Source of the DNA: Zygnema cylindricum
Taxonomy: Eukaryota; Streptophyta; Zygnematophyceae; Zygnematales; Zygnemataceae
Direction: 5' to 3'
NCBI GenBank assembly: GCA_037447655.1
Contig: JBBHKE010000658.1
Location: forward strand, 1 to 64,000
Length of the DNA stretch: 64,000 bases
The notes under the pieces are model-generated. The model had not been told where the DNA came from. It ran no database searches and saw only the letters and a program-made list of their open reading frames with translations. Made by a program: the position numbers and the translations under genes. Shown here piece after piece: positions 10,276-21,849 of the stretch (positions within the stretch are counted from its first letter, which is position 1; the number at the start of each line of letters is the position of its first letter).

Positions 10276-13200
10276 GGTTATGGGCCCACCCTCTAAGGTA
10301 CCAATCTTTAATGGAACTGGCTTCATATAGTGGGAAAGTATGATGATAGGAGCTCTATGCGAAAAAAGGTTTTGGGGGATAGTGAGTGGACGGTTGGGGC
10401 GTCCATCAAGTCTTTGAATTCCTCCAGGGTTTGGAGGAAGTAGATTCACCAGGAAAGAGGATCCACCTTCAACGGATCAAACAAAATAAGGAGAGGTGGT
10501 GAACAAAGGAAAGGAGAAAGAGGCGACCACACCAATAGCAACTGGTTTGGCATTCATGTCACCTATTCCGAGGAACAAGGAGAATGATACTGAAACCTGG
10601 GACTTCAACAATATGGCAGCAAAGCACTTCATCCTACGCCATCTCACTCAAGGACTTGCATGTCCTCATTTGCAGGTAGAAAGGGCATCCGATCTTTGGA
10701 TGGCTCTCATAGAGATGTACCGAAGTGGTACGATTCAGCAACAACAGTTGGCTCATCAGAAAGTTAAGGAGTATGTATACAAAGGGGGGAAGATGTTGGA
10801 TTTTTGCAATGAGCTTGCTACACTCTTCATGGAGCTAGAGAGTGCGGGAAAAGATTTTAGTGAAAAAGAAAAGGTTAACTGTTTACTGATGAAGTTACCC
10901 GATGAGTTCGAGAACATAGTCAATCATCGAGAACATAGTCAACCGTGTGCAGGACTTGCCGGACTCAAGGTGGATATGGAACTCAGTGGTAGGGATGATT
11001 CTCGTTCGGGAGAATACGATTGAGATCCGAAGGGGAGGAAAGAGTGGCCAAGCCTTGGCAACTGCGACCGATTGGAGGAACAAGGATTCTCGGAAACCGG
11101 TCGGAAACTATGGGGGGAGGGAGCAGAAATATTAGACCGACGAGTTCGGACCAAGGGCTCCCAAAGGTTTATGTCATATTTGTAAGAAACCTGGGCACTA
11201 TATGGCAGAGTGCACTAAGCTAACCGAGCTTCGGTTAAAGGAGGGGCAGACCGGTGGTACCTCGAGAGGAAAGAAAAAGGCCCTTGTGACACAGGTACAT
11301 GAGGCGGAATCCGAGGACGAGGACGATGAGCTCCTTTTAGATGAGGATTTGGAGGCGAAAAACGAGGTCAAAATTCCACCAAGGAAGAAATGTATTTACA
11401 GTGGATTGAAAGGTGAAGCATGCTGGATTGTAGATTCAGGTGCCTCCATGCACATGTGTAAGGATAGACACCTGTTCACTAAGATAAGAAATATTCCCAC
11501 CGTAGAGATAGAGTACGGGGATGGGAGGATAGTCACCACTACTCTTGTAGGATCGGTAGATTTGAAAGTGTTAGTAGAAGGGAAGACATCCATAGTAACA
11601 TTCTCCGATGTATTGTTTATACCGGAGCTGAACAAAAACCTCATCTCTACATCCGTATTAGATGATAAGGGTTTTTTTACTAGCACTAGGGAAGGAGTCT
11701 TTACTGCTAGATTTGAGGAGGATGTCTATTGCATTGCTGAGAAAGGTAGCCATGGGATGTTTAGGCTGGTTTTAAGTAATGAAAAGAAGAAACTTTATTA
11801 TGTTGGTGTTCATGATATTATGATGTGGCATAAGAGGCTTGGGCATGTGAATCTAGATAAGTTAAGAGAGATGGAAAAGATAAGAGTGGTGGAAGGGATT
11901 AAGTTCAGTGAGAATGATAATATAAGTGATTGTAGTGGATGTGCTCAAGGTAAAACACACAGATTACCCTTTCCTAAAACATCCACCTATATGGAGAAAA
12001 AACTCTAGATCTAGTACACACAGATATTTGGGGACCGGCTAAAGTGCCCTCACCGGGGGGGAAGAGATTTATGATGACTATCACTGATGATTGGTCTCGG
12101 TATTCCCGAGTGTATTTTTTGAAAAACAAGTCCGAAGCTCAGGATTGTTTTAGACAATATAAAGCATGGAGCGAAAAACTCCATGAAACTCCAATCAAGA
12201 GAATACGGAGTGACAATGGTGGAGAGTATACTTCTAACCAGTTTGAGGATTTTCTGAGGGAAGATGGGGTCCAACACCAAAAGACAGTTCCAAAAAACCC
12301 GGAACAGAATGGGGTAGTTGAAAGGTTAAATAGAACACTAAGTGATAGTGCTAGAAGTATGTTGTCAGATAAGAAGATAGGAAAAAGGTTTTGGGCAGAA
12401 GCAATGAACTGTGTTAATTACCTCAAAAATAGAGTTGTTACTTCAGCTATAAAAGATCAAACACCTTATGAGAGATGGACAGGCCGAAAACCAAACATAT
12501 CTCACTTAAAGGTTTTCGGTAGTCAAGTATTCAGTCTAGATACAGATTGGTCTAATTGGAAGCTAGATCCTAAAGGAAAACCGGGATACTTATTAGGATA
12601 GGACGAGGATGTCAAAGGATATAGAGTTTATGATCTAAAAAGGGAAGATATAATCTTAGTAAAGCATCTAGTAGTTATGGATGAAGGAAAGTCTGTGGAT
12701 CCCTTCAAATATACAAAGTCAGTAAAAATCAGATTTGAGTCAGAAAATTCCGATGACTTTGAGCTTCCTAACTATCCAGGTTTTAGAGAAGATGACATTC
12801 TTGCAGGTACAAATCAGACCGAAAAGGACTCGGCTGTGGAAACTCTAGTGATAACTCTACCCGAAGCGAAAGACGTGGTGGAAATTTATTCGGAATCAAG
12901 GGATAGGGGAGAAGTCGAGTTTGTTCGAAAGAATCCACGAGAACCATCTATTTCGGCCTCAGATTTTGAGGGGGGAAGGAGAAGTAGCAAAAGACTACAA
13001 GAAAAACAGGTTAATAACAAGGTAACTAAACTATCTCATCAAGATGAACCTCAAACTTATGGAGAGGCGATGACTTGTCCAGAAAGAAATCGGTGGAAGA
13101 CAACCATTAATGAGGAGGTGGCCTCAATTATGGCAGCCGATACTTGGGAGCTGGTGGATTGTCCACCTAACCGAAAACCAATCGGTTGTAAGTGGGTTTT

Positions 13201-13817
13201 CAAATTAAAAATGAACCCAGATAACACAATCGAGCGTTACAAGGCCAGATTAGTGGCAAAGGGATTTACACAAAAGGGGGGAATTGACTACGAGGAAACC
13301 TTTGCCCCGGTGGTCAGATTTCCCTCCGTCCGCATACTTCTCAGTTTAGCAGCAACAGAAGACATGGAAGTGCACCAGATGGACATCAAGACAACCTTTT
13401 TGCATGGAGAATTGGAAGAGGAGATCTTCATGCGACAACCCGAAGGTTTTGTGGAGGAAGGAGAGGAGAGTAAGGTATGCCGGCTGATTAAATCTCTTTA
13501 TGGTTTGAAACAGGCGCCTCGACAGTGGAATAAGAAGCTTGATGAGTTTCTTACCGGTCTGGGATATATCCGGATCAGCTCATATCACTCAATCTATATT
13601 TTCGAAGATGTGGAAGGTTTTATATTTATTGCAATTTATGTTGATGATTTGCATGTTTTAAGTAAATCAATGGAAAAAATTAATAAACTGAAAACCGATC
13701 TTAAAGGGAGATTTGAAATGAAGGATATAGGTGAAGCAAAATATATTTTGGGAATTCAAGTAGAGAGAGAGCGGAAAAGAAAGATTATAAGATTGACTCA
13801 AAAGGAAGCAATAGGGA
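10256..13817 (+). pseudogene. Copia A gag-pol, broken and 3'-truncated
   Basis: Closely related to the intact copia B polyprotein. The order is gag, a CCHC knuckle (CHICKKPGHYMAEC, about 11175-11215), aspartic protease (DSGAS, about 11435), integrase HHCC and DDE core (RSDNGGEYTS, about 12205), then RT with YVDD near 13640. Breaks include a TAG near 10328 in the gag start region and a TAA near 10487. A 19-bp tandem duplication of a TCGAGAACATAGTCAA block near 10908-10945 shifts the frame. There is a stop/frame change near 12006 and a TAG replacing a Tyr codon at 12599-12601. Similarity ends abruptly after GAAGCAATAGGGAATG near 13817, so RNase H, polypurine tract and 3' LTR are missing. Confidence 0.85.
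10276..10290 (+). promoter_or_regulatory. Primer-binding site of copia A, half-tRNA type
   Basis: GGTTATGGGCCCACC directly follows the CA end of the LTR. From established knowledge it is the exact complement of the anticodon arm of eukaryotic initiator tRNA-Met (GGUGGGCCCAUAACC). The usual plant copia site TGGTATCAGAGC is absent. The site is also read as gag codons. Confidence 0.75.
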
Positions 13818-14870
13818 ATGTCGTGCATGTGTCAAATAACATGAAGGTGCATGCAATATCATCAGCTGTGCTCAACTTAAACTCAAATGATAGCGAGATA
13901 TCGGAAATGAGATAAATCATAAAAGTAAAAATGGGTAAATACAACAACGACAAGGTGGAAGAATAAGAAAGGTCAACGACTTAGCTGGTTATGGTTAGGT
14001 CGGTTTAACTAAGCCGATGGATGACCACTAGGCCCCACGGTCTATTTATATTCCTTGCAGGAGTTATCTTATCAAGGATAATCTGAATTTATACTTAAAT
14101 AGAATAATCAAAGCATAAACAACCGAGAAAGATAAATAAAAACCGAAAATGACAATATGCCCGACACTTATGAGGTTTGAGATAACCAAACTCAAAAGAT
14201 ACGCAAAAGCCAAATAGAAATAAATACACAATCACAATAAATAAAAACAACACAACAATAAACCCAACATGCAACTTCCACACTAATTAAAGCTCAACCA
14301 CAATCGGGAAAAGAAGTTTGTGTTGTGAGATCGCGGTCGAAATCCACTCAAAAAGATGAGAAAAGTGAAGGGAAACGGTGTAGGTCTTGGCCGAAGCCGT
14401 ATAGATTAATTTGTAAGGCTTTACAAGATATTGATAATGTAATAGAAAACTAGACGCTTCACGCAAAGGCAGAAAATCGCCTCTAAGCTGTCCGGACAAT
14501 TTTACAAATAAAAAGATGGCTGCAGAGAATCCTCAATACTGAAAATAAATCGAATGAATAATTCCTGCACTTGAAAATTGTGTGCAAGAAATGATGCGAA
14601 ATGAACTAAGTAACCAAAACTACGCCTAGCAAAAATAAGCCAATCAGAGTATAGCGTGCTATGTCAATATTTGCGTCTAGTTTGGATTCGGCCAATAGGA
14701 GGCAGAAATCCTATGCCCTACGTTACAAAATCTATAACCTACGGATTAAAACCCTTCCTATCTACATGTGAACGCGTGAACCTCCAAATGGTTCACGACT
14801 TAAAATAGTTCAATAGCGTAGCTTCGTCAGAACTGACAGTCGCTTTGTCTGTCACACGTGTCAACGGTCC
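13818..14870. other. No gene seen after the copia A truncation
   Basis: AT-rich sequence without recognisable domains. Its junction with copia A at about 13817 is a sharp break in similarity. Confidence 0.4.
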
Positions 14871-15400
14871 AGATGAGATATTACGAAAATCGTATACTTC
14901 GCGTCGACGGTCGAGATGCTCCATCGCGCGAAATGATTCCAAATTGTCGTCGGCCGGGATTTCGGGAAATGAACGTAGGTACGGTAGGACCGAAGGTACG
15001 ATCCAATTTGTATTTGCGGAAATTTCGAAAAAGGTAAGTCGTACGGTTTACGTGGAATCACCAAAGTAGCCGTCGGCGGAAATCGCGGGCGATAGATGTG
15101 GTACGGAATAATTATTTGCACCGACGTGAATTCGAATATGAGTCGTCGGCGGAAAATCCGGGAAATAAAAACAGGTACGGCAGGACCGCAAGTACGGTCC
15201 AATTTGTGGCCGCGCGAATTTCGGTCAACGTGAATCGTACGGTCGACGAGAAATAATCAAATCCACTGTCGATGGAAATCGCGAAAAATATACGTCGTAC
15301 GGTAGGACCGCGGGTACGGTCCAAATCATCATCCCGGAAATCACGGAAAATGTAGGTCGTACGGTACAAGTCGTACGGTCCTGCGAAACCCAAATAATAC
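14871..15400. repeat. CpG-rich degenerate repeat block
   Basis: GTACGGTAGGACCG followed by a TACGGTCC motif recurs at about 14980, 15175 and 15298. GTCGTCGGCGGAAAT-like units and TCGTACGGT motifs lie between. Spacing is irregular (about 196 and 123 bp), so this is a shuffled array and not a simple satellite. Many units are inverted dyads. No coding signal. Confidence 0.55.
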
Positions 15401-15488
15401 CCAAATACAAATTAGTGTAGCGGCTACCCGTCTTAACGCATAAATATAAACAACTAAAATGTCCGACGACATGCGGCATGACATAGCG

Positions 15489-15668
15489 TATAGGAATAAT
15501 TACCGTTATTAACGCTAATTGGGAATTTGAATATTTTCAAAGAAATCGTATACTCTAATTAGGAATTAGGGTTTTTTTTTAAATAGTATGGATAATTCTA
15601 TTTGAGAATTTGAAAAAAAAAAGGTACCCGAATTAGCGCTCAATACGCTAATAACGATTCACGGTGTA
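15489..15668. mobile_element. Short TIR element (TACACCGCC family)
   Basis: The left end is decayed. The right end ACGCTAATAACGATTCACGG followed by TGTA is typical. The interior matches the 220-bp copy at 57022-57241 almost throughout (GCTAATTGGGAATTTGAA, AATTAGGGTTTTTTT, TATGGATAATTCTATTTGAG). Non-coding. Confidence 0.65.
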
Positions 15669-15952
15669 CTGAGAATCATTTTCCTTGGTCCTAAGATTTG
15701 AATATAGTTCAAAACAGTTTCGAGCTCTTGCTCACACAGCTCAGTTATTCTACAGTAGTAACTGCCCTATATTCTTACACTACAAAATGTCGTATTTTGC
15801 TCTCATCCGCCCTCAAGTCTTTCATAGATTAGGATATGATCTTCCAATATATTTGGATACTATCTATATCTTATGTATAGTATGCCTCGGTGGAAAAATG
15901 CTCCATGTAAAATTGAATAATAGCTTCGGCCAACTAACTATGTGCTCAGTTA

Positions 15953-16720
15953 GGGTGTGTCCCCATGTGCATAATTAAGGGTTTATTTCTGTCGTTTTTT
16001 CGTGAAACTTAGCGCCGTACTGCCAAAGTTGCAACCGTACGAAGGAATCGCAAATTTGTAGAAAACAATTTGCGTCATCCTTGAACTTAGGATGTACGAA
16101 AATTTGTCGTCTTGTGCTTTACGACCCACTTCTATGACAAAAAACGTCATCTTCAAACTTTTGTTTAAAACACATGCGCGATATGATTTAAAATTAGGTT
16201 TTTTCGATTGACAAATAGGAACATATTTTAGCAAGTGCCGTAAATTTCCTACGATTCCAAGGACAAAGAAAAGTACATAGTTCGCTATGATCTGTCCGTT
16301 TGCGTCATAATAAGACGAAAAGAAGTACATGGTTTGTTTGATTTTGTCCATTTTCGTCCAGTACGGATTTTTTTTTTGCAGGGGTCTTCAAATTCCGATG
16401 CTATTTCACCTCGAGCGGACAGGCGACGCGAAGGGCAAAGCGCATCTTCTTCAACCGTGAAACTGCCAGGCTGGAATGCGGTACGTCTACAATGTCACGA
16501 TAAGACATGCGACGTCACAAGTAGTTCCAAAAAATATCGTGCGAACACAGATTGTAGACGCTGACAACCGTCACAGGTATTGTCGACGTATACAATCGTC
16601 ACAAGCGTAAGTTACCATTTCGTCCTTACAGACATAGGGACACTTGAACACGGGGTCCGGCGGATCCGCGCTAAAATACAAAGTAATTTCACTAAGTTAC
16701 AAGTACATGGGGACAAACCC
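15953..16720. mobile_element. PIF/Harbinger-like non-autonomous element, copy 1
   Basis: TIRs GGGTGTGTCCCCATGT and ACATGGGGACAAACCC have one mismatch and are flanked by TTA at 15950-15952 and 16721-16723. TTA is the classical Harbinger target. 768 bp, no transposase frame. Colinear with copy 2 once the hAT insertion is removed. Confidence 0.75.
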
Positions 16721-16723
16721 TTA

Positions 16724-17400
16724 GTTTCTCAAAGTCGCAAGTGCGGTCGCAGGCCAATGAGGAGTAAATCTCGTATTTTTCTCCACCTATGGTACGCGAT
16801 AAGCTCTAGTTCGCCTTTCTATTTAACGGACGCTTTCGAACCGTCCGATCGTGTTTTTTGGAGCGCGGATAGATTTCATATTTCCTACACTATGTTGAAC
16901 ATGTTTTGGCAGCTAGCGCCATATTGTTTCAGGACTGAATTTGCTTGGACGCATTTGTCCTTATTTTAGCCCCGGAGTTCAACAGAGATTCTGTCATTTG
17001 GTTCAATGGAGGCTCACCATTGGTTAGGTTCAAAATTATGCGATTGGCTCTATTTTAACAAATGTGTGACAGGATATCCTCGAAGTCAACATATGCGATA
17101 CACTCGGAAAACAAAGTTGGACGGCCAAGATTACTCCTCGAAATGTCCAGAAACATTACAGCCTATATTTCACACCCGAAGCAGGCTGCAACGTGGCAGT
17201 ATTAGCGTTTTTGACCAGCTGAACAACCCACGTGTTGGCTTTTTGGTGCTCCATTGTACTTTCAGATTCGACAGCTCTGCAGGAAGTCGCCACGTTTGAC
17301 TGGAAAAGCACCGCTTCCTGTCAGAAAACGCCTCGTCAGAGGATATCAAATCTCCTTTGGACTATTTTCCTCGTTACAAGGATTGGCAGCTGCTAGTTTC
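16724..17400. other. Upstream region of the plastid-protein gene
   Basis: No gene recognised. The last part is presumably promoter of the gene that starts at 17522. GGCAGCTGC dyads occur at about 17385 and 17418. Confidence 0.4.
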
Positions 17401-17406
17401 ATCCAG

Positions 17407-17413
17407 TATAAAT
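17407..17413 (+). promoter_or_regulatory. Putative TATA box
   Basis: TATAAAT lies 109 bp upstream of the ATG at 17522, a normal plant distance allowing a short 5' UTR. Position and sequence only. Confidence 0.45.
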
Positions 17414-17521
17414 TCCGGCAGCTGCAGATTCTTCCAGCAACCAGTAATTGATTTGTTGAAAAAATTGTTAATTCTAAAATCGTCATAACTTCGCCTGTAC
17501 TATCATCTGTCCTCAGCAGCC

Positions 17522-19037
17522 ATGGCTTCTCTCAGCGCAGCAGTTTTAACTTCATCTGTTTCAGCTGTTTCCTTCTCAACTACTCCAAGTCTCCGAATTT
17601 CTCGCACAAGCTCTTCACGTCAAGGAATCCGATTCCAAAAATCTACATTTGTTGTAAAGGCCGAGAAGGAAGAGTTCAATCAAACTGTGAAGGCAAGTTA
17701 TTTTTTTTGCAAACATGCAGGATTACAATTCAAATGAGCTGTTTGCATTGCATTTCACCTGTACAGTTTCGATGATTAATTGTTCAGATTTTGAGAATGA
17801 ACAACAGTGTGAAACTGTAAGCATTATGTCATGAGTATGCAATTCCATGAGTGATGATGACTGCCATGGTATGATTGCGATGTATTTCAAAGTCCTTAGG
17901 TTGAACTGACGTATTTGAAGGATGTGGATAGATGAAATTTGAGTTATCGTAGTGCTGTTGCTTTTATTCCTTTCTGACTGAGTAAGGTTTCCTCACTGTA
18001 TTTTTTTGTAAAATGCGCTTCATTGTGTCATGCATTGCGCAACGTGTCAGGGAAGCTTGTTTGTATTTTTGTTCCAGTCATCTTGCACAGATTAGATGAT
18101 CAGATCTTGAAGAATGTTAAATGTCTAAATATGTACTCGTGAGTGGAACAAATATTTTGTAACGGTAAAACATTCTAAGATGCAAATCGGTAAACGAAAT
18201 GCAAACACATTCGAATCCATAGTCATCTTGCTGCTTATTTGTGTTCAGTTTTATATCCCAGAGTGAATGTGCTGAAGCACTCTTGTGGATATTTGATCCA
18301 ATGCTCACACGGTGATTGCGTTGTGTTATGGTCCCACAGGACAATGCAAACAAGAAAGTGGAAGAGATTAAGGCTGGTGCAGAAGACATTATCAACAAAG
18401 TACAGGACATTGCAAAGGGAAGAGCGACTGATCCAAAGAAGGGTGAAGTCCGTTCGGTGACAAATGCAAATGTTGGATCCGACGTGAAGGACGAGGCAGG
18501 AAAACTTGCAGTAAGTTTTTTTTCTTGTGAATCAAGCGGCGGCAATAAGTTACATGCTTGGGACTTTCATGCTAATTACAGGATGTTTACATACTGCAAC
18601 GTCATAGAGAGGGTTCATTCACATTTTTCCTATTTTTTTCGTTTTTCGCCTGCCTAGTTTGTTTCCTGGTAAAATTGTTTGATCTAGTTGTGTTTTTGTC
18701 TGTGTGTTTTCATCGACTGGTATATTGGAAGACACAGGTTAGTTTAGTAAGCTTTCGTGAAGCTTTTTTTGAGTTTGAACAGGAGTTTTTTTATATTAAG
18801 GAGAAATATCCATTTCTTTCACTGATGCAGGAAGAAGTCAAGGATGCCATTACAGGAGCAGTTGACAATGTTAAGAATGTTTTGGGTGGAAACGAAGGCT
18901 ATGATGCGTCCACTCAGAAGGGCGCCTTCTCAACGCCTCAACGTGAGGCTCTGAAGGGACGTCTGGACCCCGCAAAATCAAATGACAGGCCCCTTCAGAA
19001 GACAGTAGACTTGGAGAACCCATTTGACAAGAAGTGA
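17522..19037 (+). CDS. Plastid-targeted LEA/COR15-like protein, three exons
   Basis: Exons 17522-17692, 18340-18510 and 18831-19037 join in phase 0 to give 182 residues. Residues 1 to about 45 are Ser/Thr/Arg-rich with almost no acidic residues (MASLSAAVLT...SLRISRTSSSR), a typical chloroplast transit peptide ending near VVKAEK. The rest is hydrophilic and Lys/Asp/Glu/Ala-rich, with amphipathic-helix blocks (KKVEEIKAGAEDIINKVQDI and EEVKDAITGAVDNVKNVL) resembling group-3 LEA or COR15-type stress proteins. The end DRPLQKTVDLENPFDKK is not a motif I know. Intron 1 must use a GC donor (AAG|GCAAGT) because the only nearby GT would break the frame. Intron 2 is GT-AG. Role (inference): membrane or protein protection in the plastid under dehydration or cold. 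Gene model strong, function moderate. Confidence 0.8.
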
Positions 19038-20019
19038 AAAGACTTCATCGTGGCTGTATTTTAACACTTGTTGGTTCAATTCCCTGAAAGGGATCTCTAA
19101 TAGGCGTTTAGTCTAACATATGTACATTTGCTTGGTTTTTGTGTGCATAGGGAGTGGTCGTTTGGTTTTGCTTGTCAGTATTTAGGAGTACAAAAAGTGT
19201 TTGCGCGAAGTGAATTGTACTCTAGACATTGTAGTGTCGTGATGTTCTGTTAGTGTACAGTAAACAGCAAATTTGGTAGTGCAAACTGCCATCTTTGGTA
19301 ATGTTTTGGATCTTATGATAGGTAAGCTTTTACGAAATCTTGAAATTCTGGGTAGGATCATGAGAAAAGTGTCCATGACCGAGCTAGTTATGAAAAGCTT
19401 CACTTTTTTTGATATCTGTGTGAGTAAAATTAATGAAAGAGCTTAAAATGCTTGTTTCCTACTCAATGTGCCTTAATGATGTAATCAATATATGCACATG
19501 CTTATTTCTGGCTCACAAGCTTGTTTTGGCTTGTTGATTTACTGAAACAGTAATGCTGCTCATTATAGTTGTTTTACCTGTTTCTGAATCTGTAGTCCTA
19601 TCGTCTGAAAGCACTGTACTGTCCTTTGTCCGCTACTGTCGAGGAACAAATGAAAAGCTTTTGTTCTTTCTTTTCGTATATTTTCCTCCAAAAGGAGAGA
19701 ATTGACACTCGATAAACATGCAAATTTATGATGAAATGTAATGAAATTGCCACCGTTTCAAATGGTTTGAGGCATAATACCCTCAATGTGGTTTTTGTTG
19801 ACAGGCTGAATAATTGCAAAAGTTAGTGTGTTCAGTTTCGTTTTTGCCATTCATTGTTTGTTCCCATGTATTCAGATAATGTACTATTGAGCTTTCTTTA
19901 AGCCTTTGCATGTTTCAATATCAAATACTTTTTTTGAGTGGGCAGAATCCTTGGTGGAAGATTATTTTTTTTCGCTCAATGATGACTGTTGTATATTGGG
20001 AACTATTTTGGCGAGTCCT
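19038..20019. other. 3' flank, no further gene seen
   Basis: Includes the presumed 3' UTR of the upstream gene. CCCATGTATTCAGATAATG at about 19863-19881 resembles the non-LTR 3' terminal signature, so a retroelement tail may be hidden here. Confidence 0.4.
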
Positions 20020-20697
20020 GCCTCCATTACAGTCGTTCGTTCGTCACATGGACAATCGTTTGTCAGGCACCTCGAAATGGAGTAGCCGTGTTTGACAGCG
20101 AGTGCAAGTTTTTATCCTCCAATTTGCTATTGCTGTTATGGATCATCGATTGTGCACACAGCAATACTGTGGACGATTTTATTTCGACTGGTGGTTGAGA
20201 TATTTGATGTTTGGAGTTGCTTTGGATGAGATCCTCCGCACTTGTGGTCGGAGTTCTTTTGAGAGAAGAACCCTTGGAAGCTCTCTTGCCTGTCCTTCCT
20301 TTTATCGCCGATGTTTATGAGTATCTTTAAAGCGAGTACAAGCTTCTACCCTCCTTCAATCTGCTGTTGCTGTTATGAATCGTCCACGTGTTCAAGAACT
20401 CCCTCAGCATACTCTCCCAAGCGCAGCAAAGAATAAACGGGTTGCCTCTAATAGTTTTTTAGCTATGGTGAAGGTCGAAATGGTCGTTTTCGTTCCGCGT
20501 TTGCTATTTTGCTGTTTTCATGCTTGTTGTCCCTTCCAACGTCTTTTATTAGCGTACCCTTGTTTGTGATAGCTTCCTTCTTTTGACTTGATTTTCCTTT
20601 TTGTTTGCTTGCACCTGCATCCGGTTTTTCAGTGTCCCTCGTGGTTTTTTTTTTTTTTTTTTTTCCCATGTACTCAGATGTGTTGCTTCTTACTCAC
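20020..20697 (+). mobile_element. Non-LTR retrotransposon relic L3 (3' end)
   Basis: The plus strand carries decayed pieces of the non-LTR C-terminus, such as GVALDEILRTCGRSSFERR (about 20215-20275) and CGAGTACAAGCTTCTACCC. A block equivalent to GCGAGTGCAGGCTTCTATCC occurs twice, at about 20098 and 20333, so the relic is internally duplicated or composed of two insertions. It ends in a T-rich tail and CCCATGTACTCAGATGTG near 20684, the family's 3' signature. Stops and shifts throughout. Confidence 0.7.
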
Positions 20698-21267
20698 AAT
20701 ATTAATTGGTTTTAGCAGTATATTCTCGCTTTTATGGTGTTTGATCTATGTGTGACATTTTCACTATGGTTGATCCTTTTTATTTCGTTCAAGTACTCGG
20801 TTGCTTACTATCTGGCCTTCCTTATTTAGTTAATGTTATTCCCTTCACCTTAATATTCTAGTGAAATCGTGGGTGATTATTCAAACATGAAAATGTGGAA
20901 AAATAATAAGCAGAAGTTATTGAACTTAGAGAGAACATTCAAATATACGAAGCTATAAAATTTTAAGAAAATATGGCACAAAATTTAACAACAGCTTGAA
21001 CGTGAAATTATGGCATAATCAATACTAAAAATGCACTTGACGAAAGAGAAACTTTGTATGACAAATAAATAGACAGAATAAATCTTTGACAAAACTGTTC
21101 CTCTAACAAATGAATCAGACTTATCTAACAGACTTTACAAGTGGAGGGAAAAGGGGAGAGAAGCACGAGAGAGGGTGGAAATGAGCCTAACAATATCCAG
21201 GACAGTTGACCGTAGAGATGTGAAGCTTGGAAAAAATAGTCAAATGTGCACTCATGTTGGACGAGTC

Positions 21268-21302
<35 letters not shown>

Positions 21303-21717
21303 GAGATGGAAATTCATTTTTTATGAAATTAGAGATGGCTACGTAGTTTAGCTACTGTTCCATTCGGCCTTCTTATGTAATAATATTTAAGCTTTATTAA
21401 AAAACACGCAATGGTAGCCATCAGTGGACAGGGAAACAAAAGAAAGGAAAATTGAAAAGGGAACAGAAAAAAAGTCGTACAATTTAACTAATTTGAAAAC
21501 TCTGTAAAAGTGACCTGAGTTGAAAACCAAGTCTTTGCTCGTTGGAGAGGGGGAGGGGGAGGGGGAGAGAGAGTAGAGCTAGCATGAATATACTAATTCA
21601 AATTATGATCCCCACAAACTCCTCTAGGCACTAATACAGCTCATTTGAAAGGCAAGCCAACCAACCAGAAAAATTATTACTAAACAAAGCACGGAAGCTC
21701 CCTTATCCACCTTAATG
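20698..21717. other. No gene; poly-T and GGGAG runs
   Basis: A 29-nt T run at 21271-21299 and a (GGGGGA)n tract at about 21546-21575 stand out. The T run could be the poly-A tail of a minus-strand retroposon. No domain recognised. Confidence 0.5.
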
Positions 21718-21849
21718 CTCTTCAAGCAATTGTAAAATATGATAATGAACCACCTTTTTAAGGCCCTGGAGGCGTTCAGTTACTGTGCCAAAAAACGATC
21801 ATGTCATATCACGACCAGCCATCTCCACGAGACTACACTGCTCACCGTT
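21718..21849 (+). repeat. Long target-site duplication, left copy
   Basis: 132 bp beginning CTCTTCAAGCAATTGTAAAA and ending CTGCTCACCGTT. It is repeated at 23089-23221 with about seven differences including one indel. It immediately precedes the truncated non-LTR copy L2. Confidence 0.85.

Noticed and set aside
10060-10296. Open frame of 78 codons in LTR A, nearly identical frames in both LTRs of copia B
   Set aside because: It begins with TTG, not ATG, overlaps the gag start in another frame, and its similarity among copies follows simply from LTR homology.
21739-21849. Met at 21739 as the true start of the L2 protein
   Set aside because: That part lies in the target-site duplication, which also occurs without the element at 23089-23221.
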